64,000 nt of DNA from Sphingobacteriia bacterium (GCA_017304685.1 JAFKLR010000003.1:310001-374000), one strand, 5' to 3'. Positions 15,220 to 25,883 are shown, counted from the stretch's first letter. Program-made: numbers and translations. Notes: a model not told the origin generated them from the letters alone.

Positions 15220-18200
15220 TTACTTATGTAATGATGGTAGGCTTTGATTTAAACTATCCTGGGCTTTTCTAAATCCGAGTATGTTTTTAATATTATTTAA
15301 ACAAGTATTAAATGCTTTGTGAGTTATGTTAGTTTTAAATAAAACACGATCACAGAAGTAAAATAAACCAAATAAAGCAATTGATGTTGCGATTATTTTA
15401 AGGCGATTTGAGAAGGGCTTTGGATTATTAGCTTTATCATTTTGTTCGATAGAATTTGCTGTTGAATTATTTTTAGCAGGATCTATAACATTATTATTAC
15501 CTGAATTTTCTTCTGTTTTAGCTGAGACAGTAACCGTTTTCTTAAAGCCATTTTGTACTTCTGAGTCTTCAGAAGAGGTAGTAATATGATTAGTATTATT
15601 GGATCCAGGGGTATTAATTGATGCCTTACGTTGTTCTAAAAATTCTTCTGTTTCACGTATATCCTCTCTAGCTCGTGCTAAAATTTTTGTAGTTTCTTCA
15701 GCAAATGTTGTTACATAATGTGGAGATTGCGGTGGTAATATTTTTTCTTCCTTTTTTACTATTAAAGGTTCAAAGAGCGCTAATATTTCTGGAGCGTTAT
15801 GAGATTTAGCATATTCATAAATGGTTTGATTATATTTAGGACTTTCATAATTAATATTAATATCATTCATCGTTAATAGGGATTTTACCGCTTCAATATT
15901 ATTAAATTCAATTGCTATATAAAATAAATCATAATGTAAGTTTGATGGATTGATTCCTGCAATAAAATGTAAAAGTGTATTTTCGTTACATTGTATGGCT
16001 AATGCGTATATCTTTATATAATCAAATGTATTAAATTCAAAAACTTGAAATAAGCTTTTTAAAATTTTAAAGCTAGTAGCACGCTCTTCAGTACTCTTAT
16101 TAATTGAATCTTTAATATTATTAATTGCTGTGTCAAAAAGGATAAAGTCACTAGTAAGTTTTAATTTATAAAGTTCAACTATGCTTATTATAGGTTCCAC
16201 TTGGTTAAAATTATTATTCTCAATAGCTTTTAGTAATAATCCTCTATAATTTTTACCAAATTTTTCAAGTGAAATAGCTAAATTATCGTTTAATAACTGG
16301 TTGTTAGGATTTGGTGAAAGTAATTCGGCTATTTCCTCATAACCTTGCTCTACAGCGTATTCATAAGGAGTTAAGCCTTGTTCATTCCTTGAAAGAATAG
16401 GGATGCCATATTTTAGTAAGGTTTCCACCATCTCTTTATTGTTATTTTTAATAGCTAAATAAATAAGGCTATTATTACAGTTTTTTATTAGAAATTCTTG
16501 ATAATATTTGTTAATATCATTAAGTATTTCTAATTTGTTATATTTAACAATAAAGGGCAGAAACGATTCTATATTAATATTAGTAAGGTTTGTCATATTT
16601 TTTATAAAAAGATGGCAAATCTTTAATCTAATCTCTGATTCTTCTAAGGTTAAATTTTCTGTAATAATTGCAATTTGAAAGTTAAAAAACTCATTGTAAT
16701 GTAAATTATTTTCTTTAAAAAAAGTTATTAGCGATTCGCATAATAAGTAATTATTATTATAAATCCCATGCATTAATAATGAGTCACATATATTAGAAGA
16801 ATGTTCTTTTAATGAAGGTGATAAAATTAAAGGTAAAAGGTTTATTAATTTTTCTTCATCTTTTACTTTATAGAAAAAATCTTTAATAAGTTTTACATCT
16901 TCATCATCTAAAATTACTTCATAACTTAAGAATAAGTTTAACCACTCTTCAAGTTGGCTTATGTCTTTCGAATTATTATATTTTTTAAGTAATTTAAAAA
17001 TATGTATATTTTCGTATTTATTATATTTTGTATATACCTTAGAAATTACATTGGGATTGGCTTTATTCTCTAAAAGGAATTTAACCATTTCTATACGTTC
17101 ATAAATTGTTGCAGTATAAAGTGGTGTTAGACCATCATTAAATTGAGTGTTTACATTAACTTTGTTTTTTATGACTATTAACTTTAAAAGGTCTTGATTA
17201 TTAGATTTAATTGCACGTTTTGTAATTTCTGCTGCAATATTTTTATTAGGAATTAACCCATTTTCAAGTAATAATTTAATAACTTGTCCACCCGGATGGG
17301 AAATTGTTTTGCGTAAATCAGCTTCACATAATGAGTTAGGATTAGCTCCTTTATTTAGCAGCTCTTTAATAATTTCAATATCAAGGTTATGTATGCTTGC
17401 TATAGCAAGTGGAGTGTCATTACGATTATTATTAACGTTAGTTTTAGCGCCATGTTCTAATAATAAATTTAGTAATTGTTTTTTATTAACATCAAATTTT
17501 AGTTCACATTCCCAAGAGTTTAAATATTTTTCTTTAAATAATGCAAAAATTGGCTTATCGGTTTCAGTTTCAGTAAAATTCGGATCAGCTTTATATTTTA
17601 AAAGTAATTCAACGGCTTCTTTATTGCCATTTTCTAAGGCTATATATAAAAGTGACTGATTTTTTTGATGTAAAATTCTATTAGGATCTACATTATATTT
17701 TGTAAAAAGTATTTCTAAAAGCTTTTCGCTTTTTTCAGTAATTGCAATATCAATTATATAATCTAACTGAACTTGAGAAGGAACAATTCCTTTATTTAAT
17801 AATAAAAATATAGCTTCAATATTGGCTGAATTAATAGCAGTTTCTAAAGTTAAAGAAGGTATATTTGGACTGTGACTTAACAATTTTTCAATTATAGAAA
17901 TATTAAGTTTGTGCTTTATTGCTAAGGTGAGGGGTTTTTTGTTATCATAATATTGGCTAATAGGATCGGCGCCGTATTTCAATAATAAATTTAATAGTTT
18001 TTCTTTGTGTTCGTTAAAATCAATTTTACCTTCTTTATTTACTTCAAATAACTTAAGTAAGGGAGATGAAACATGGCGTGATGAAATGTTAGGATTAGCA
18101 CCGTTTTTTAATAAAGTTTCACAAATTTGTAAATATTCTTCAAATTTAGCGTCATATTCCTCTTTTTTTTCCTTATAATTTTTAAAATCTTTTATAGAAA

Positions 18201-19428
18201 TAGCTTTACTAACTGCTCCATATAATGGATTTTTGTCTAAAGACATTGCGTTAGTTTCAGCACCATAATGAAGAAGAGAAATAACTATTTCATGTTTTCT
18301 ATGCGATGCTGCCAAAAATAGTGAGTTGTTATAAGATATATTACTTGGGTTTATTATAAAAAATACATGATTTGGGTCTCCACCTCTTTCTAATATATTC
18401 TGAAGTGAATTCTCATCATATAAAGTTCCATTATACAAACTTTTACAAGCTACTCTTATATCTTCGTTCAAATTTTTAATGGTGCTTTCAATTAAAACAG
18501 TAGTTTTTGCAGAAGGTTTATCTGATAAAAGTTTTTTTACTCTAGAATATAAGTCGTAATCATCAATTAAATGTAATATCAAAAGTTGGCCTGGAGTTTC
18601 AGTTTTAATATATTTTTGTAAATTAGTGCCTATGAGTTTAGATTCAATCTGGATTTTGTTATTCTTAAGCAAATCTGCAAATATTGTTGTAAGTAATTCT
18701 TTATTATCTTTCTTGAAATAAGTGCGAATAACTGAACGCTCAGCTAGGGTAAGTTCTTTTGCATTAATTAACTTTTCTATTGCTTCATTTATGTTTTTAT
18801 GTTTTGAGCAAAAAATAACTAATTGATAAAAATTATGATCCTTTGGGTTTAATTTTAAGTGTGAGCTAATATCGTATACGCCAATATCCTCATTTTTTCT
18901 AATTAAGTTGTCAAGGTGTTCTTTAAACCCTGTTACCATCCCGTATTCGTGACTTAAAATTGCGTTTCCTAAATCTTCTATTTCTTTTACGAAGTCAAAA
19001 GCTGCTCCATTAATCTCAAACTTAATATTATTTGTTCTGGCATACATTAAAGGGGTTTGGCCTGAGGCATTGAACGAACTAAAATAATCTTGAATTAACT
19101 TGCTTTGTTTTTCAGTATTGGCTTTTTTTAGATTTTGTACAATTTCATATAATACTTTTTGAGCAGCTTTTATGTGTTTTGTTTGTTCAAATTGGTGATT
19201 AATAGAAAGAAAAATTAATGAATGAAGTAAAGAATGACCTTCATCAAGAAACGGATGTTTTAATGAAGCTTTTTCTTCATCAGAAAATACTGCATCAAAA
19301 TTTACACTTAAAATTCCCGGGCGCTTATTTATGTTTTCAATTAAGGATTCGGCATCAAATTCTTTTTCATTACTTAATAATTCCTTAAAGAAAATTTTAG
19401 CAATTTCATTAATATCTGAACTAAGCAT
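15220..19428 (-). CDS. Giant ankyrin repeat protein with C-terminal membrane segment
   Basis: A 1,402-residue protein, the largest in the window. Ankyrin units are spread from about residue 330 to 1,230, with clear examples NSLFLAASHRKHEIVISLLHYGAETN, SLLYIALENGNKEAVELLLKYKADPN and GLTPLYTATIYERIEMVKFL (each about 33 residues); between them are diverged helical stretches. After about residue 1,240 comes a charged, Asn/Ser/Glu-rich linker with a coiled-coil-like ILARAREDIRETEEFLEQRK, then a single hydrophobic segment IIATSIALFGLFYFCDRVLF (about 1,340-1,360). The layout fits a membrane-anchored ankyrin scaffold. GGGAG precedes the ATG. No catalytic domain is visible. Confidence 0.85.
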   Translation of the reverse strand: MLSSDINEIAKIFFKELLSNEKEFDAESLIENINKRPGILSVNFDAVFSDEEKASLKHPFLDEGHSLLHSLIFLSINHQFEQTKHIKAAQKVLYEIVQNLKKANTEKQSKLIQDYFSSFNASGQTPLMYARTNNIKFEINGAAFDFVKEIEDLGNAILSHEYGMVTGFKEHLDNLIRKNEDIGVYDISSHLKLNPKDHNFYQLVIFCSKHKNINEAIEKLINAKELTLAERSVIRTYFKKDNKELLTTIFADLLKNNKIQIESKLIGTNLQKYIKTETPGQLLILHLIDDYDLYSRVKKLLSDKPSAKTTVLIESTIKNLNEDIRVACKSLYNGTLYDENSLQNILERGGDPNHVFFIINPSNISYNNSLFLAASHRKHEIVISLLHYGAETNAMSLDKNPLYGAVSKAISIKDFKNYKEKKEEYDAKFEEYLQICETLLKNGANPNISSRHVSSPLLKLFEVNKEGKIDFNEHKEKLLNLLLKYGADPISQYYDNKKPLTLAIKHKLNISIIEKLLSHSPNIPSLTLETAINSANIEAIFLLLNKGIVPSQVQLDYIIDIAITEKSEKLLEILFTKYNVDPNRILHQKNQSLLYIALENGNKEAVELLLKYKADPNFTETETDKPIFALFKEKYLNSWECELKFDVNKKQLLNLLLEHGAKTNVNNNRNDTPLAIASIHNLDIEIIKELLNKGANPNSLCEADLRKTISHPGGQVIKLLLENGLIPNKNIAAEITKRAIKSNNQDLLKLIVIKNKVNVNTQFNDGLTPLYTATIYERIEMVKFLLENKANPNVISKVYTKYNKYENIHIFKLLKKYNNSKDISQLEEWLNLFLSYEVILDDEDVKLIKDFFYKVKDEEKLINLLPLILSPSLKEHSSNICDSLLMHGIYNNNYLLCESLITFFKENNLHYNEFFNFQIAIITENLTLEESEIRLKICHLFIKNMTNLTNINIESFLPFIVKYNKLEILNDINKYYQEFLIKNCNNSLIYLAIKNNNKEMVETLLKYGIPILSRNEQGLTPYEYAVEQGYEEIAELLSPNPNNQLLNDNLAISLEKFGKNYRGLLLKAIENNNFNQVEPIISIVELYKLKLTSDFILFDTAINNIKDSINKSTEERATSFKILKSLFQVFEFNTFDYIKIYALAIQCNENTLLHFIAGINPSNLHYDLFYIAIEFNNIEAVKSLLTMNDININYESPKYNQTIYEYAKSHNAPEILALFEPLIVKKEEKILPPQSPHYVTTFAEETTKILARAREDIRETEEFLEQRKASINTPGSNNTNHITTSSEDSEVQNGFKKTVTVSAKTEENSGNNNVIDPAKNNSTANSIEQNDKANNPKPFSNRLKIIATSIALFGLFYFCDRVLFKTNITHKAFNTCLNNIKNILGFRKAQDSLNQSLPSLHK

Positions 19429-19656
19429 AATAGCTCCCTATTATAACAAATTTTAAGGAATTATAATAAAGAGTTAATAAATTGTCAATAATTATTACAT
19501 TTTAGTGGTATTTATAAACTATTGAAAATTAAGGTATTTTGCTTAATTAAAATAAAAAGCTTTATTTAAATAAAATTATCTAAACCCCATTGATTTATTG
19601 AAGATATTAGGGTAATTTTAACCAAATCACAAAATATTTATAGGAATTACCTAAAG

Positions 19657-20535
19657 ATGAATGCATTTAAAGGCGTATTTACTGCCCTTATAACACCTTT
19701 TGAAGATGATTTAACGCTTGATGTTAAAGCGCTTGCCCGCCTTGCCAATTGGCAGGTTGAAAATGGGGTTAGTGGAATAGTTGTTTCAGGAACAACTGGG
19801 GAAGCGCCTAATTTAACCGATGATGAGTTTATCGAAATTATTCAAACAGTTAAAAGATACACTAAAGGAAATATACCGGTAATTGCAGGCGTTGGCTCAA
19901 ATTCTACTGAGAAAACAATTAAACAAGCAAAACTTGCTGAAAAAAGTGGTGCAGATGCGTTAATGGTAGTGGCGCCTTATTATAATAAACCTATGCAGCA
20001 AGGTTTGATTGAGCATTTTAAATTAATTTCAATTAGCACTCATTTACCTATAATTGTTTATAACATTCCAGGTAGATCAGTTATTAATATGGAAATTTCA
20101 ACTATTACTGCATTACTTAATTTTAGAAATATTGTTGCGATTAAAGAATCAACTGCAAATATTCTTCGTTTTACAGAACTTTGCGATTTAAGTGATAGAC
20201 TTTCTGTACTTTGTGGAGATGATTTGATGGCATTACCTGCAAGAGCGCTTGGTGCGCAGGGTGTAGTGTCGGTTATTTCTAATTTTCTACCAGATTTAGT
20301 TGTTCAAATGCATAACGCTTGTGACAGAGGGAATTTTGATGAAGCTAAAAAAATCCATAATAACCTTTACAGGTTGACTCAATTAATGTTTATTGAAACA
20401 AATCCAATACCAACTAAATATGCAATGAGTTTACTTAGTCTTTGTAAGAATAATCTAAGGCTACCTTTAACCCCGCTTTCAGAAGAGCATAAAAGTAAAG
20501 TTGAATATGAACTTAGGAGCTTTTATGACTTCTAA
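19657..20535 (+). CDS. dapA: 4-hydroxy-tetrahydrodipicolinate synthase
   Basis: Condenses pyruvate with aspartate semialdehyde in the diaminopimelate/lysine pathway, in the cytoplasm. The 292-residue length is standard. The TIM-barrel motifs are present: GTTGE (45-49), the pyruvate-binding region YNIPGRS starting at Tyr135, and the Schiff-base lysine Lys163 in VAIKEST. Its stop codon overlaps the start of smpB by 11 bases, so the two form one transcript; this neighbourhood is common in alphaproteobacteria. Its presence suggests the organism still makes diaminopimelate for peptidoglycan. Confidence 0.96.
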   Translation: MNAFKGVFTALITPFEDDLTLDVKALARLANWQVENGVSGIVVSGTTGEAPNLTDDEFIEIIQTVKRYTKGNIPVIAGVGSNSTEKTIKQAKLAEKSGADALMVVAPYYNKPMQQGLIEHFKLISISTHLPIIVYNIPGRSVINMEISTITALLNFRNIVAIKESTANILRFTELCDLSDRLSVLCGDDLMALPARALGAQGVVSVISNFLPDLVVQMHNACDRGNFDEAKKIHNNLYRLTQLMFIETNPIPTKYAMSLLSLCKNNLRLPLTPLSEEHKSKVEYELRSFYDF

Positions 20536-21040
20536 AACAAATAAAGGGAAAAGCGGTAAGCAAACTAAAGGGGCTAAAACTTCAACCATAAACAGACAGC
20601 TCGCTCAAAATAGAAAAGCAAGATTTGAATATCATATTCTTGAAACAATGGAAGCTGGTATTTCTCTTTTAGGAAGTGAAATTAAATCCGCCCGCGCCGG
20701 CAAAATTAACATTAATGATTCTTATGCACTTGAAAAGCATGGTGAAATATATCTGGTAAACTCTCACATAGCTGAGTATAAAGGTGCAAATCGTTTTAAT
20801 CATGAGCCAACTCGCATGAGAAAACTTCTTCTTCATAGAAAAGAAGTAAATAAGCTTATGGGGAAAATTAAAATTAAGGGCTACAGTTTAGTGCCCCTTT
20901 CAGCTTATATTAATTCTCGTAATTTTCTTAAAATAGAACTTGCTTTAGTTCAAGGAAAACAAATGCATGATAAGCGCCAAACTATTAAAGAAAGAGAATG
21001 GAATAGAGATAAGCAAAGAATTCTAAAAAATAAAAGATAA
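20525..21040 (+). CDS. smpB: SsrA-binding protein (trans-translation)
   Basis: Partner of tmRNA in rescue of stalled ribosomes. The 171-residue protein has the SmpB core: NRKARFEYHILETMEAGISL, then GSEIKSARAGKINI, and HEPTRMRKLLLHRKEV, with a basic C-terminal tail (KEREWNRDKQRILKNKR) that enters the ribosomal mRNA channel. A basic 25-residue N-terminal extension precedes the core. The start at 20525 has AGGAG seven bases upstream; it lies inside dapA, giving an 11-base overlap. Upstream in-frame codons lack such a site. Confidence 0.96.
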   Translation: MTSKTNKGKSGKQTKGAKTSTINRQLAQNRKARFEYHILETMEAGISLLGSEIKSARAGKININDSYALEKHGEIYLVNSHIAEYKGANRFNHEPTRMRKLLLHRKEVNKLMGKIKIKGYSLVPLSAYINSRNFLKIELALVQGKQMHDKRQTIKEREWNRDKQRILKNKR

Positions 21041-21068
21041 GGAAATAAACTTCTATATCTTTATAACA

Positions 21069-22226
21069 CTAAAACCCTATTTTAGCTCTTTTACTTTCTT
21101 TATATTCAGGGTCTTTATCTTCTTCTCTCTTACGTTTAGAGGCAGGATCTGGGCCTTCGTTTAAATTATTTTGTTCGCGCTGAAGTTTTTCTTTTTCAAG
21201 TTCTGCAATTGCTTTTCTACGGATATCATTCATTAGTTCTTGGAGATCATTTGAGCAAAATATTTTAATTGTAAGCTCATTCATTAATCTACCAGCAAAA
21301 ATTAAAAAGTTTTCATATATTTTATTAAATGCTGGAAGAGTTTTTATAGATGATATGTCAATATTATCCGTAATCAAAACTATGTTTTTAAGATTTGGCA
21401 GGTTTTGGATATATTTTAAATCTTCTTCTTCCAAAATAAGAAAATTATCAATTCTAAGTGTTTTAATATTTGATAAAGCGCTTACTTCACTTAATTTACA
21501 TAAGAGATTAGGAGAAAGGCGTAATTCTTTCAGATTTCCAAGATTTGTAAGTGTTGAAGAATGTATTAATTTTTCACAAGCAGAAATATCCAAATATTCT
21601 AAATTATGTAAATCAGAAATTGTTTGAGCAAAGTCAATTTCATTCACAGAAATTATAAGTTTTTTAAGTTCAGTAAAGCTATTTAAAAGGTTTAAATGTT
21701 TAAAACCAAACTCACGGTTAATGTGTAATGATTCTAATTGAGTAAGTTTTCTTATGTATTTGAAATTTGCTATATTACTATCGCTAAGTTTTAAATGTTT
21801 TAAAGTTGTAAGTGTATTTAATATTTCAGGGTTTTCAAGCTCAACTGAATCAATTTCTAAATCTATCAAAGACTTTAAATTAGCAATATTTATAAGGTCA
21901 AAATCTGCTTCTAAATTACTTAGGTTTAGTGACCTAAGGTTAACTAACTTAGTTAATCCCTGCCAGTTATCAGTAATTGTACAACTTTCTAAACTTAAAG
22001 ATTTTAGGTTTGTTAAATTAGAGAGAACTTCAAATTCAAATTCTAAACCTTCTATTTTTAAATGTTTTGGTAATGCTAAAGGAGGGTTAGGTTTGCTATA
22101 AAAAGCAATAAATTTCTCAAGCATTTCGTGAGAATCAATAGTTACATCTTTAAGTTTTAAAGGAAATAGTGGAGAGTCATGATCAAGGCTATAAGATTCT
22201 TCAAATTCTATTTTATTCTTTTTCAT
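21069..22226 (-). CDS. Leucine-rich repeat protein with nuclear-localisation-like tail
   Basis: A 385-residue protein. About residues 55-290 are leucine-rich repeats of 22-24 residues (LTNLKSLSLESCTI, LVNLRSLNLSNLEA, LKSLIDLEIDSVEL and so on). The last 40 residues are different: highly charged, with two basic clusters, SKRKR and SKRAK, separated by twelve mostly acidic residues, which matches a bipartite nuclear import signal. No F-box is obvious at the N-terminus, unlike the two other LRR proteins here. LRR surfaces bind proteins; host nuclear targeting is inference from the tail. A weak GAGAG lies before the ATG. Confidence 0.85.
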   Translation of the reverse strand: MKKNKIEFEESYSLDHDSPLFPLKLKDVTIDSHEMLEKFIAFYSKPNPPLALPKHLKIEGLEFEFEVLSNLTNLKSLSLESCTITDNWQGLTKLVNLRSLNLSNLEADFDLINIANLKSLIDLEIDSVELENPEILNTLTTLKHLKLSDSNIANFKYIRKLTQLESLHINREFGFKHLNLLNSFTELKKLIISVNEIDFAQTISDLHNLEYLDISACEKLIHSSTLTNLGNLKELRLSPNLLCKLSEVSALSNIKTLRIDNFLILEEEDLKYIQNLPNLKNIVLITDNIDISSIKTLPAFNKIYENFLIFAGRLMNELTIKIFCSNDLQELMNDIRRKAIAELEKEKLQREQNNLNEGPDPASKRKREEDKDPEYKESKRAKIGF

Positions 22227-22322
22227 TTTATACTCTCAATTAATTGCAAGGTTGCATTATAATTAACAGGTGGTTAAATGTAAATAATATTTAGATGATT
22301 TATGAACACTTAAGTTATTGAA

Positions 22323-23966
22323 TTAATTAGAAATATTTGCTTCAATTTCTTTTTCAGCCTTACGCTTGTTTTCAATTACTTCCCTAAAATCATTATTCTC
22401 ACTCTTTGCAATTAAATGAGAGATTAATCCAGATGTAACAGTTCCACCTAACACATATCTCTTAGGTTTTGATAATAAAGTATCTAAAAATTTATTACTA
22501 ATCATAAAAACTGGTGGAACATTATTAACTGGATTTAAGGCAAATAATATCCACGAAATACATTGGAATACTGCAACACTTAATATTAAAGTCATAAGCG
22601 CAGCTATAGGAAAAGTTGCAATAAATGTTAAAATATAATTTACCTTACAAAATTTTTCAGCAACCAATTCATTTTGATAAATGAAATTAAAAAGTTTAGG
22701 TTTTAAATTCCTAATTTTATTTCTGCATTTATCTTTTTCTTGAGGTGGAGTAAAAGGACTATCAATTGAAAATTGAAGTTTTATTATTTCTTTCCATGTC
22801 TCTAAAGGTGTAATGCTATTCGCTCGATTTACATCTTCTTTATATTTATAAAAAAGTTCATTATCTTCTTGGTTTATATAAGAATGTTGTGGATTTGAAC
22901 TCATGCTTTGAGTAAAACGCTCAAATTGATTTAATTTATATTGTCTATGTGAAATATTTTCTTGTAAAGATGCTGCAAGTAATAATATTTTAAAATTAAG
23001 GCTATAATTTGATGCTAAGATAACAGGTTTTGTTTTGATTCCGTTCTGTGAAACAGGTTTAAATATATGGTAGTAGTTTATCAAATATTCTAAATCTCTT
23101 AACTTATCAAGTCCATCACTGACTGATGTATTCCTTCTATCAATTAAATAAGTATTTAAAGGATCAAGAGGGTTAAGTCTCTTTAATATTTGAAGCTTTT
23201 CTTCATCATCTAATTGGTCGTCATTCATTATTTTAATAATATAATCTGCAATTAATTTTCTTTGCATGCCTTTATAACGAAATAAATACTGAGCTTTAAT
23301 GGGAGGGTTTTCAGAGTTAAAATTTTCTTCAAGTGTATGTTCATATTTTTTAATAACGTAATTTGTGATTTGGGTTATAAATTCTAATTTTCTGAATTCA
23401 AATTCACTAATGTTATGAATGCAAGTAGCTCGTTGCATAAATTCAATAAAGTTCACGTAACCGAAATTATCTATAATTTTTGTGATAATTTCTAAATAAG
23501 ATTCAATCTCTTCAAAGTTTTCAAGTGCAAGGAAACCAGATAATAAATCGTCTCTTATAATTATAAAATCCTGTTTCGTTTTAAGCTTGTTTAAGCAGTG
23601 TTCAATTAAAGATATTTCTTTGTTATTAACATAAAATTTTTCTGTAAGTAGTTTAGTAAAAAAATCTTTATCATGGTCAATCAAAAAATTAAGCAAAGGG
23701 ATTTTGTTTTCATCGAGAGAAGAAAGTGAATATGAGGTAAGTAGCCAACTTAAATTATTAAACTTAATAATTGGAATAATTCCATTTTCATCAACTTCTT
23801 CTACTAAATAACCTTCTTCTTTTATGAAACTATACCAATTAGAGTTAATGGTTAAAGGTAAATTTATAATAGAAATTTCATTGTAAGGAATGGTATATGA
23901 ATTTAATTGCCCTTCTAAATCATAATATTTAACTAATCTATCAAATATAAAACCAACTATTTTCAT
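22323..23966 (-). CDS. Unknown protein with C-terminal membrane hairpin
   Basis: A 547-residue protein of no family I recognise. The first 430 residues are helical and charged. Near residues 440-490 lie two strongly hydrophobic segments (ILTFIATFPIAALMTLILSVAVF and SWILFALNPVNNVPPVFM), followed by a short basic and acidic tail (ENKRKAEKEIEANISN). It is likely a membrane protein with a large soluble N-terminal domain. It stands between the LRR gene and a divergent gene, with no sign of an operon. Confidence 0.7.
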   Translation of the reverse strand: MKIVGFIFDRLVKYYDLEGQLNSYTIPYNEISIINLPLTINSNWYSFIKEEGYLVEEVDENGIIPIIKFNNLSWLLTSYSLSSLDENKIPLLNFLIDHDKDFFTKLLTEKFYVNNKEISLIEHCLNKLKTKQDFIIIRDDLLSGFLALENFEEIESYLEIITKIIDNFGYVNFIEFMQRATCIHNISEFEFRKLEFITQITNYVIKKYEHTLEENFNSENPPIKAQYLFRYKGMQRKLIADYIIKIMNDDQLDDEEKLQILKRLNPLDPLNTYLIDRRNTSVSDGLDKLRDLEYLINYYHIFKPVSQNGIKTKPVILASNYSLNFKILLLAASLQENISHRQYKLNQFERFTQSMSSNPQHSYINQEDNELFYKYKEDVNRANSITPLETWKEIIKLQFSIDSPFTPPQEKDKCRNKIRNLKPKLFNFIYQNELVAEKFCKVNYILTFIATFPIAALMTLILSVAVFQCISWILFALNPVNNVPPVFMISNKFLDTLLSKPKRYVLGGTVTSGLISHLIAKSENNDFREVIENKRKAEKEIEANISN

Positions 23967-24161
23967 TTATAATCTCATTAAAATTACCCGCATATTAATA
24001 CATTGTTAACTATTTGTCAATAAATTTACTATTGCAATGTCAGGCATATTGTTAAAAAATAAATATTCATAAATATCAATAACTTAGTCGATAAAAATAA
24101 CAAAATTATTACCGCTATTTGATTTAATGATACTGCCATTTATATGGTTTTTAGAGGTTAT

Positions 24162-25883
24162 ATGAAAAGAAAAGCTAACAGTATCGATGAAAAATTTAAA
24201 AAAAAGTTTTGGGGAGATATTTTAAGATATCTAGTTGGTGATTATGAAGATGAAGTAAATTTAAGTTATGTAATTTGTAATGTGAAGCCACTTAAAAACT
24301 TACCATCCTATGTCAAAGTATTGTTTAGTAATTACAGTTTCAAATATAATATTAGTAATTATTGTCCATTATATGAAAATCCTGGATCTAACTTATTTAC
24401 GCATTTACTAACCCAAGTTCCTTTATCAAATTTTATAAAAATACTCGAATTATTAAAGATAATTGGTAAAGATCAAGAGATTATAAAAGATGTTTTTCTT
24501 TATAACTTTCTAATAAAACCTCAATTTGATAATCCACACGATAGATTTATAGTAGCTATGTTTTTCTGGAATTTAGCTAACGATGATACGAAATATGCAA
24601 TAATTATGCATGAAGAAGGTGAGATTTTTAAAAAAATATTTTTTCATGCTTTCATTAAAAATAATGAAATTTATATGAAAGGAATTTATTTTTCTGATGA
24701 AGCGATAATTAAACAACTTGTATTTCCTTTTATTTGCCAAAAGAAAAACAACGCTAATTTAATGAATTTTTTAGGCGACAGATATTACGAATTTATTTCA
24801 TCTTATGTATCATTAAATATTCGCGGAAGTTTTCTAGAAACGTTTTTGAGGAAAAATATTCCTTTAGAATTACAAAGAAATGCTTTTTTGAAAGCTTTTA
24901 AAAGTATGTTTAATAATTATTTAATGCATGAATGGGGAATGTATAAGCTAAAGGAAATATGGATTTATGCTTTAAAAAACTTAAATATTAATAAACAAGA
25001 GGTGCTAAAAGACTTGTTTATGTCTCCTGAGTTTTTAGAAGCTATAAAACATCTGCATCAAAATAAGTTTGAATGTTATGAAGTAAGTAAGCTTTTTACT
25101 AAAGACAGAAAAGAATACAAAACTTACTTAATAAACCATGCCATATATAAACAGGTTAAAATGACAAATATTTATTTTAGAGGGAGTAAGTTTATATATA
25201 GCTTATGGAATGAGTTAGATATTCCTATAAAAAAACTAATTAAAAAATTTTATAAATATAAATTTTCACAAGAAGAATATCAACAACTTGATTATGATAG
25301 TAAGTATTTCATAGCTGCCCTAATTCATACAACTGAGAAATTAACAGAAAATCAAATTGAGGAGGATTTAAATAAAGTTTGTGAGAAAGCATTAACTAGT
25401 TTTAATTATTTAATCACAATTTGGGAATTTAATGTTGAAAAAGTTCAATTAGATACGAGAATAGATTTGAAAGAAAAAAATAAGTTGAAACAAGACGCGC
25501 TAGAGGAATTATTTACTTCTGATGAATTATTTATAGTCTTAACATATTTTTATACCTTCAAAAACGAATTTAAAAATAGTGAAACTGTAGACAAAAAATA
25601 CAAGGAATCATTTGATTTACATAGTTTGTATGAAAAAATATTTACTGCTATTTTTAATATAGGAAAGCATTTAAAAAATATTACAAAAGTAAAAATAAGG
25701 AATAACATAAGATTCATTAATTTTATCAGTAAAGTATATATATCTTCTGATTGCCCTTTTTTAAAAACTTTTGAAATTACGGACAAAAATGAATTAAGTA
25801 ATAGAGAGATTGCAGAAGAAGAATTTAGAAATATTTTAGCATCTTCTCAAAACACCGATCCCGTACCCGTATGTATGAAGTAA
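24162..25883 (+). CDS. Unknown helical protein, paralogue of the next gene
   Basis: A 573-residue protein with no signal or membrane segment. Start chosen at 24162 (MKRKANS): it aligns with MRRKSES of the next gene, and AGAGG lies just upstream; an ATG at 24144 would add six residues. Shared stretches with the next gene are DEKFKKKFWGDILRYLVGD / DEKFKEEFWKAIFIYFLSD and LLKIIGKDQEIIKDVFLYN / LLKLINKDQEVIRDILIYN. The basic N-terminus (MKRK) might be a localisation signal, but the evidence is thin. Family unrecognised; probably a lineage-specific alpha-helical effector or structural protein. Confidence 0.75.
   Translation: MKRKANSIDEKFKKKFWGDILRYLVGDYEDEVNLSYVICNVKPLKNLPSYVKVLFSNYSFKYNISNYCPLYENPGSNLFTHLLTQVPLSNFIKILELLKIIGKDQEIIKDVFLYNFLIKPQFDNPHDRFIVAMFFWNLANDDTKYAIIMHEEGEIFKKIFFHAFIKNNEIYMKGIYFSDEAIIKQLVFPFICQKKNNANLMNFLGDRYYEFISSYVSLNIRGSFLETFLRKNIPLELQRNAFLKAFKSMFNNYLMHEWGMYKLKEIWIYALKNLNINKQEVLKDLFMSPEFLEAIKHLHQNKFECYEVSKLFTKDRKEYKTYLINHAIYKQVKMTNIYFRGSKFIYSLWNELDIPIKKLIKKFYKYKFSQEEYQQLDYDSKYFIAALIHTTEKLTENQIEEDLNKVCEKALTSFNYLITIWEFNVEKVQLDTRIDLKEKNKLKQDALEELFTSDELFIVLTYFYTFKNEFKNSETVDKKYKESFDLHSLYEKIFTAIFNIGKHLKNITKVKIRNNIRFINFISKVYISSDCPFLKTFEITDKNELSNREIAEEEFRNILASSQNTDPVPVCMK

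Noticed and set aside
17309..17659. 116-codon plus-strand frame inside the giant ankyrin gene
   Set aside because: Antisense to clear ankyrin repeats; no independent support.
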